In this document: piece by piece, positions 6,937 to 8,922 of the stretch
How positions within the stretch are numbered: position 1 is the first letter of the stretch
How the letters are laid out: each line of letters begins with the position of its first letter
From: Magnetovibrio sp.
GTDB lineage: Bacteria > Pseudomonadota > Alphaproteobacteria > Rhodospirillales > Magnetovibrionaceae
DNA length: 8,922 bases
Direction of reading: 5' to 3'
Assembly (NCBI GenBank): GCA_016763895.1
Contig: JAESSV010000200.1
Location: 1-8,922 of the forward strand
Translations under genes and position numbers: made by a program
The notes under the pieces: generated by a model
Told to the model about the DNA's origin: nothing
Database searches by the model: none
Seen by the model: the letters and a program-made list of their open reading frames with translations, nothing else

Positions 6937-7439
6937 CGTTCCTGCAAGGCGTTGTCAAAGCTGTTGAAAACGGGGCCAAAGATATACCCAAAAACAGACC
7001 GCTTGCCCGTGGTGATGTTGGCAATAACGCGCATGCCGGGGTACAGTTGGTATTGAATGCTGCCGCCATCAAAATAATCAATGTCGGCATCAATACGAAC
7101 CTTATAATAAGGCATGCCGTCTGGTGTGATCAGGGTGTCTGGGCTGATGGATTTAACCACGCCTTTGATGTTTTTAAAGTGCGCAGCATCCGATGAAGCC
7201 AGTTTGATCGACACACTTTGGCCGATTTTAACGTAACCAATATCCCCGGTGGGAAGTTGAGATTCAATCACCAGCCGGTCTCCTTGGGGGACGATATCAA
7301 CAACCGGATCGCCGGGACGAATGACGCCGCCTTCGGTCACAACATGCAGGGTTTTAATGGTCCCATCCACGGGGGCCCGGACGACGGTCCTCAATACACT
7401 GTCTTTGAATTTAATCAGACGTTGGTTCAGTTCACGCAA
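6933..7439 (-). CDS. HlyD-type fusion protein, C-terminal fragment (after the frameshift)
   Basis: This 168-residue frame carries the end of the coiled coil (LRELNQRLIKFKDSVL), the second lipoyl half (TVVRAPVDGTIKTLHVVTEGGVIRPGDPVVDIVP, the HlyD family signature region) and the beta-barrel/membrane-proximal part (about 55-150) ending in YPGMRVIANITTGKRSVFGYIFGPV. The only nearby start is a TTG inside the upstream frame with a poor ribosome site, so independent translation is unlikely. It is best read as the 3' part of the frameshifted gene. It has no signal peptide or TM anchor of its own. Confidence 0.7.
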   Translation of the reverse strand: MRELNQRLIKFKDSVLRTVVRAPVDGTIKTLHVVTEGGVIRPGDPVVDIVPQGDRLVIESQLPTGDIGYVKIGQSVSIKLASSDAAHFKNIKGVVKSISPDTLITPDGMPYYKVRIDADIDYFDGGSIQYQLYPGMRVIANITTGKRSVFGYIFGPVFNSFDNALQER

Positions 7440-8269
7440 GTTTCCCGTGAGTCATTGAGGTCACGTTGCACATCGTTCATGGCAGACGTTTGGATTTGGT
7501 CGTGTTGGGCTTGGGCTTCTTTCAAAGCCGAATTGGCGGAAGAAAGGTTCGATTGTGTTTCGGAAATGCTGCCTTTAAGCTCGTTTAATTTGGTCAGCAA
7601 ATCAAGGTGAATATAGCGATTGGTGAGTTCGTCTTTAAGCAATTCTTCACTGATGGTTACTTTTTCTTGATGCAGTTCCAAAGACGACTTCATGTTCGCC
7701 AACCTTGATATTATTTGGCGGATGGTTTCACTTTTTTGCGCGATGACTTCTTGTTGAGCTTCAAGCTGATTCATAAGATTATTGGTCCAAGTGCGAAATT
7801 GATCCATTTCTTCGGTGACAATAATCGGAAAGTTTTTTTCCATTTTGGGGGTGAAGGTTGGGGCTTTCTGGCCCTTGGATTCAGCCTCAAGCCTTGCGAT
7901 GCGAATGATCAACGAGTTTGTGCGCACTTGAAGTTCAGACAAGTCAGCACCGCTGATGATTTGTTCCAAGTGGACCAAGGCCTGGCCTTTTTTGACGACT
8001 TGACCTTCGCGGACGTCGATTTTGCGAACAATACCGCCTTCTAAGTGTTGAACCGACTTCACCTTGCTAGAGGGAATGACTTCGCCCTTGATCATGCTGA
8101 CGATGTCCAATGTGCCGACCAACGCCCACAAAAAGAACGTAATGAAAATGCCCGTAAACAATTTAAAAAAGAGTTGGGTTGTTTTGGTGTGGCTCAGGTC
8201 TTCGGGGTGTTCGGTCGGTCGTTGGCCGAGCTTGGCAAAGACGTTTTCCGTGTTTGAAAATTTGATCAT
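7427..8269 (-). CDS. HlyD-type fusion protein, N-terminal fragment (before the frameshift)
   Basis: This 280-residue frame holds the membrane anchor and most of the periplasmic hairpin. It has a short cytoplasmic tail (1-33), a hydrophobic TM helix about 34-55 (LFFKLFTGIFITFFLWALVG), a first lipoyl half about 62-102 (GEVIPSSKVKSVQHLEGGIV...VVKKGQALVHLE), then heptad-like coiled coil from about 108 to 275 rich in L, E, Q and K. It ends four residues after losing frame (TCVN). Alone it lacks the second lipoyl half and beta barrel, so it is unlikely to work as an adaptor. Translation is probably coupled to the ABC ATPase through the 4-base overlap. Confidence 0.75.
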   Translation of the reverse strand: MIKFSNTENVFAKLGQRPTEHPEDLSHTKTTQLFFKLFTGIFITFFLWALVGTLDIVSMIKGEVIPSSKVKSVQHLEGGIVRKIDVREGQVVKKGQALVHLEQIISGADLSELQVRTNSLIIRIARLEAESKGQKAPTFTPKMEKNFPIIVTEEMDQFRTWTNNLMNQLEAQQEVIAQKSETIRQIISRLANMKSSLELHQEKVTISEELLKDELTNRYIHLDLLTKLNELKGSISETQSNLSSANSALKEAQAQHDQIQTSAMNDVQRDLNDSRETCVN

Positions 8270-8922
8270 AACATTTCCCTATCGCGCAGCGCGATTTCTT
8301 CTTCGGTGGGTGCGCGGTGGCCTGCACCACTTGGGTATGCGGCCGAAAAAGTGGTTATGCGAGGTTTGGGTTTTGAATTTAAATCAATCACCGCATGAAT
8401 TGCATCGTCTTTTGATGCTTTGTGCGACATCAGGAATATGGTGCGGCCTTCTTGAACAAACTGGTTTAAAACTCGATTGACGGCGGCGCGGCCATCGCCA
8501 TCAAGCCCATCAAACATTTCATCAAAGACCACCAAGCGCCCATCGGTGGTGAGGGCTCGGGCCAAGGCCAGTTGTCGGCGAATGCCCACGGCCAATTGGC
8601 GTCCGTTATCGACGATCAAAGTTTCCATACCTTCGGGCGTTTCGTCGATAAAGGTTCTCAGTCCCGCTTGATTGATGATGTCATTCAAGCGTTCGCTGCT
8701 CATGTCGGGGTCCAACGTGCGCAGGTTGTCTTCGATGCTGGCATTCAAAAATGTTGGCTCTTGGGGGAAATACACCACTTGTTTGCGCCACCATTGGGGT
8801 ACCACTTGGCGAAGGTCCAAACCATCGATAAAGATTTGTCCTCGGACCGGGGACATAAGCCCGGTGAGCAGCTTGGCCAGCGTGGTTTTTCCGGTGCCAC
8901 TTTCGCCCACCACAAAAACCAA
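8266..8922 (-). CDS. Type I secretion ABC transporter, C-terminal ATPase domain (5' end outside window)
   Basis: This is the nucleotide-binding end of an ABC exporter that would power secretion of a protein (RTX or adhesin type) through the HlyD partner. The frame is open at the window edge; the apparent first residue is an internal TTG. From that residue: Walker A GESGTGKTT (6-14), Q-loop YFPQEP (51-56), signature LAVGIR (110-115), Walker B LVVFDE (130-135) with catalytic E135, D-loop GLD (139-141) and H-loop MSHK with H167. The signature departs from LSGGQ: the serine is alanine and the glutamine isoleucine, although the helix RRQLALARAL that follows is typical. A 45-residue tail (VIDLNSKPKPRI...) follows. 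The membrane domain and any N-terminal peptidase-like domain are outside the window. The stop overlaps the HlyD ATG, so they form one operon. Which secreted substrate it serves is not visible. Confidence 0.9.
   Translation of the reverse strand: MVFVVGESGTGKTTLAKLLTGLMSPVRGQIFIDGLDLRQVVPQWWRKQVVYFPQEPTFLNASIEDNLRTLDPDMSSERLNDIINQAGLRTFIDETPEGMETLIVDNGRQLAVGIRRQLALARALTTDGRLVVFDEMFDGLDGDGRAAVNRVLNQFVQEGRTIFLMSHKASKDDAIHAVIDLNSKPKPRITTFSAAYPSGAGHRAPTEEEIALRDREML

Larger units (their letters stand above)
6933..8269 (-). pseudogene. HlyD-type membrane fusion protein of type I secretion, split by a frameshift
   Basis: Membrane fusion proteins of type I secretion join the inner-membrane ABC transporter to the outer-membrane TolC-like channel. 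Two overlapping frames together give one normal protein of about 445 residues, the usual family length: cytoplasmic N-terminus, one TM helix, lipoyl half, long coiled coil, second lipoyl half and beta barrel. The upstream frame runs ...DVQRDLNDSRE and then TCVN-stop; the downstream frame runs LRELNQRL...TVVRAPVDG. The downstream frame is closed by a TGA at 7452-7454, so the change lies between 7427 and 7451. One base restored near 7439-7446, for example in the GGGAAA run, would rejoin them. Both halves look undamaged otherwise, which suggests a recent mutation or a sequencing error. GGGAAAC resembles a -1 slippery site but is in the wrong phase (CGG GAA ACT). Its ATG overlaps the ABC gene stop (ATGA), and AGGGA (complement of 8276-8280) provides the ribosome site. 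Confidence 0.85.

Noticed and set aside
7440..7446. GGGAAAC slippery heptamer for programmed -1 frameshifting in the HlyD gene
   Set aside because: The heptamer needs zero-frame codons GGA AAC, but the upstream frame reads CGG GAA ACT; no stimulatory stem was recognised either.
8917..8922. TTG at the window edge as a true start of the ABC ATPase
   Set aside because: It falls in the strand leading into Walker A, so a real domain must begin further upstream, outside the window.

Overview
The window reads as alphaproteobacterial chromosome, most likely from a Rhodospirillales-like (possibly marine or magnetotactic-type) bacterium. The strongest marker is a GapR/DUF2312 gene, a family largely confined to Alphaproteobacteria. 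The CHASE3/PAS kinase, the type I secretion genes and the moderate base composition fit but do not decide the genus. No rRNA, tRNA, CRISPR array, insertion sequence or prophage gene was seen, and no gene-free stretch exceeds 300 bases (the longest is about 148).

Left part, plus strand: the window opens inside a divergent member of the phosphoenolpyruvate carboxylase (PEPC) family, of which only the C-terminal ~545 residues are present. It keeps the metal ligands and several PEP-binding arginines, but the catalytic histidine-arginine loop is rewritten. After a 92-base gap comes a complete membrane-bound hybrid-sensing histidine kinase (TM-CHASE3-TM-HAMP-PAS-PAS-HisKA-HATPase) with no receiver domain. 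It is followed by a small stand-alone PilZ protein, so this part looks like signalling with a possible cyclic-di-GMP output.

Right part, minus strand (transcribed right to left): an incomplete type I secretion ABC ATPase overlaps by ATGA with a HlyD-type membrane fusion protein that carries a one-base frameshift inside a 25-base interval. After 148 bases comes a two-gene unit: an N-formylglutamate amidohydrolase family protein and a YbdK-type carboxylate-amine ligase, 18 bases apart. These are a predicted amide-bond breaker and an amide-bond maker. Last is gapR, which converges on the PilZ gene with a 13-base gap.

Points that stand out: the altered active site of the PEPC homologue, the precisely located HlyD frameshift, the ligase/amidohydrolase pair with a possible leaderless start, and DnaA-box-like sequences just upstream of gapR. 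I did not find a clearly new multi-gene system. The PEPC homologue and the ligase/amidohydrolase pair are the best candidates for undescribed biochemistry.
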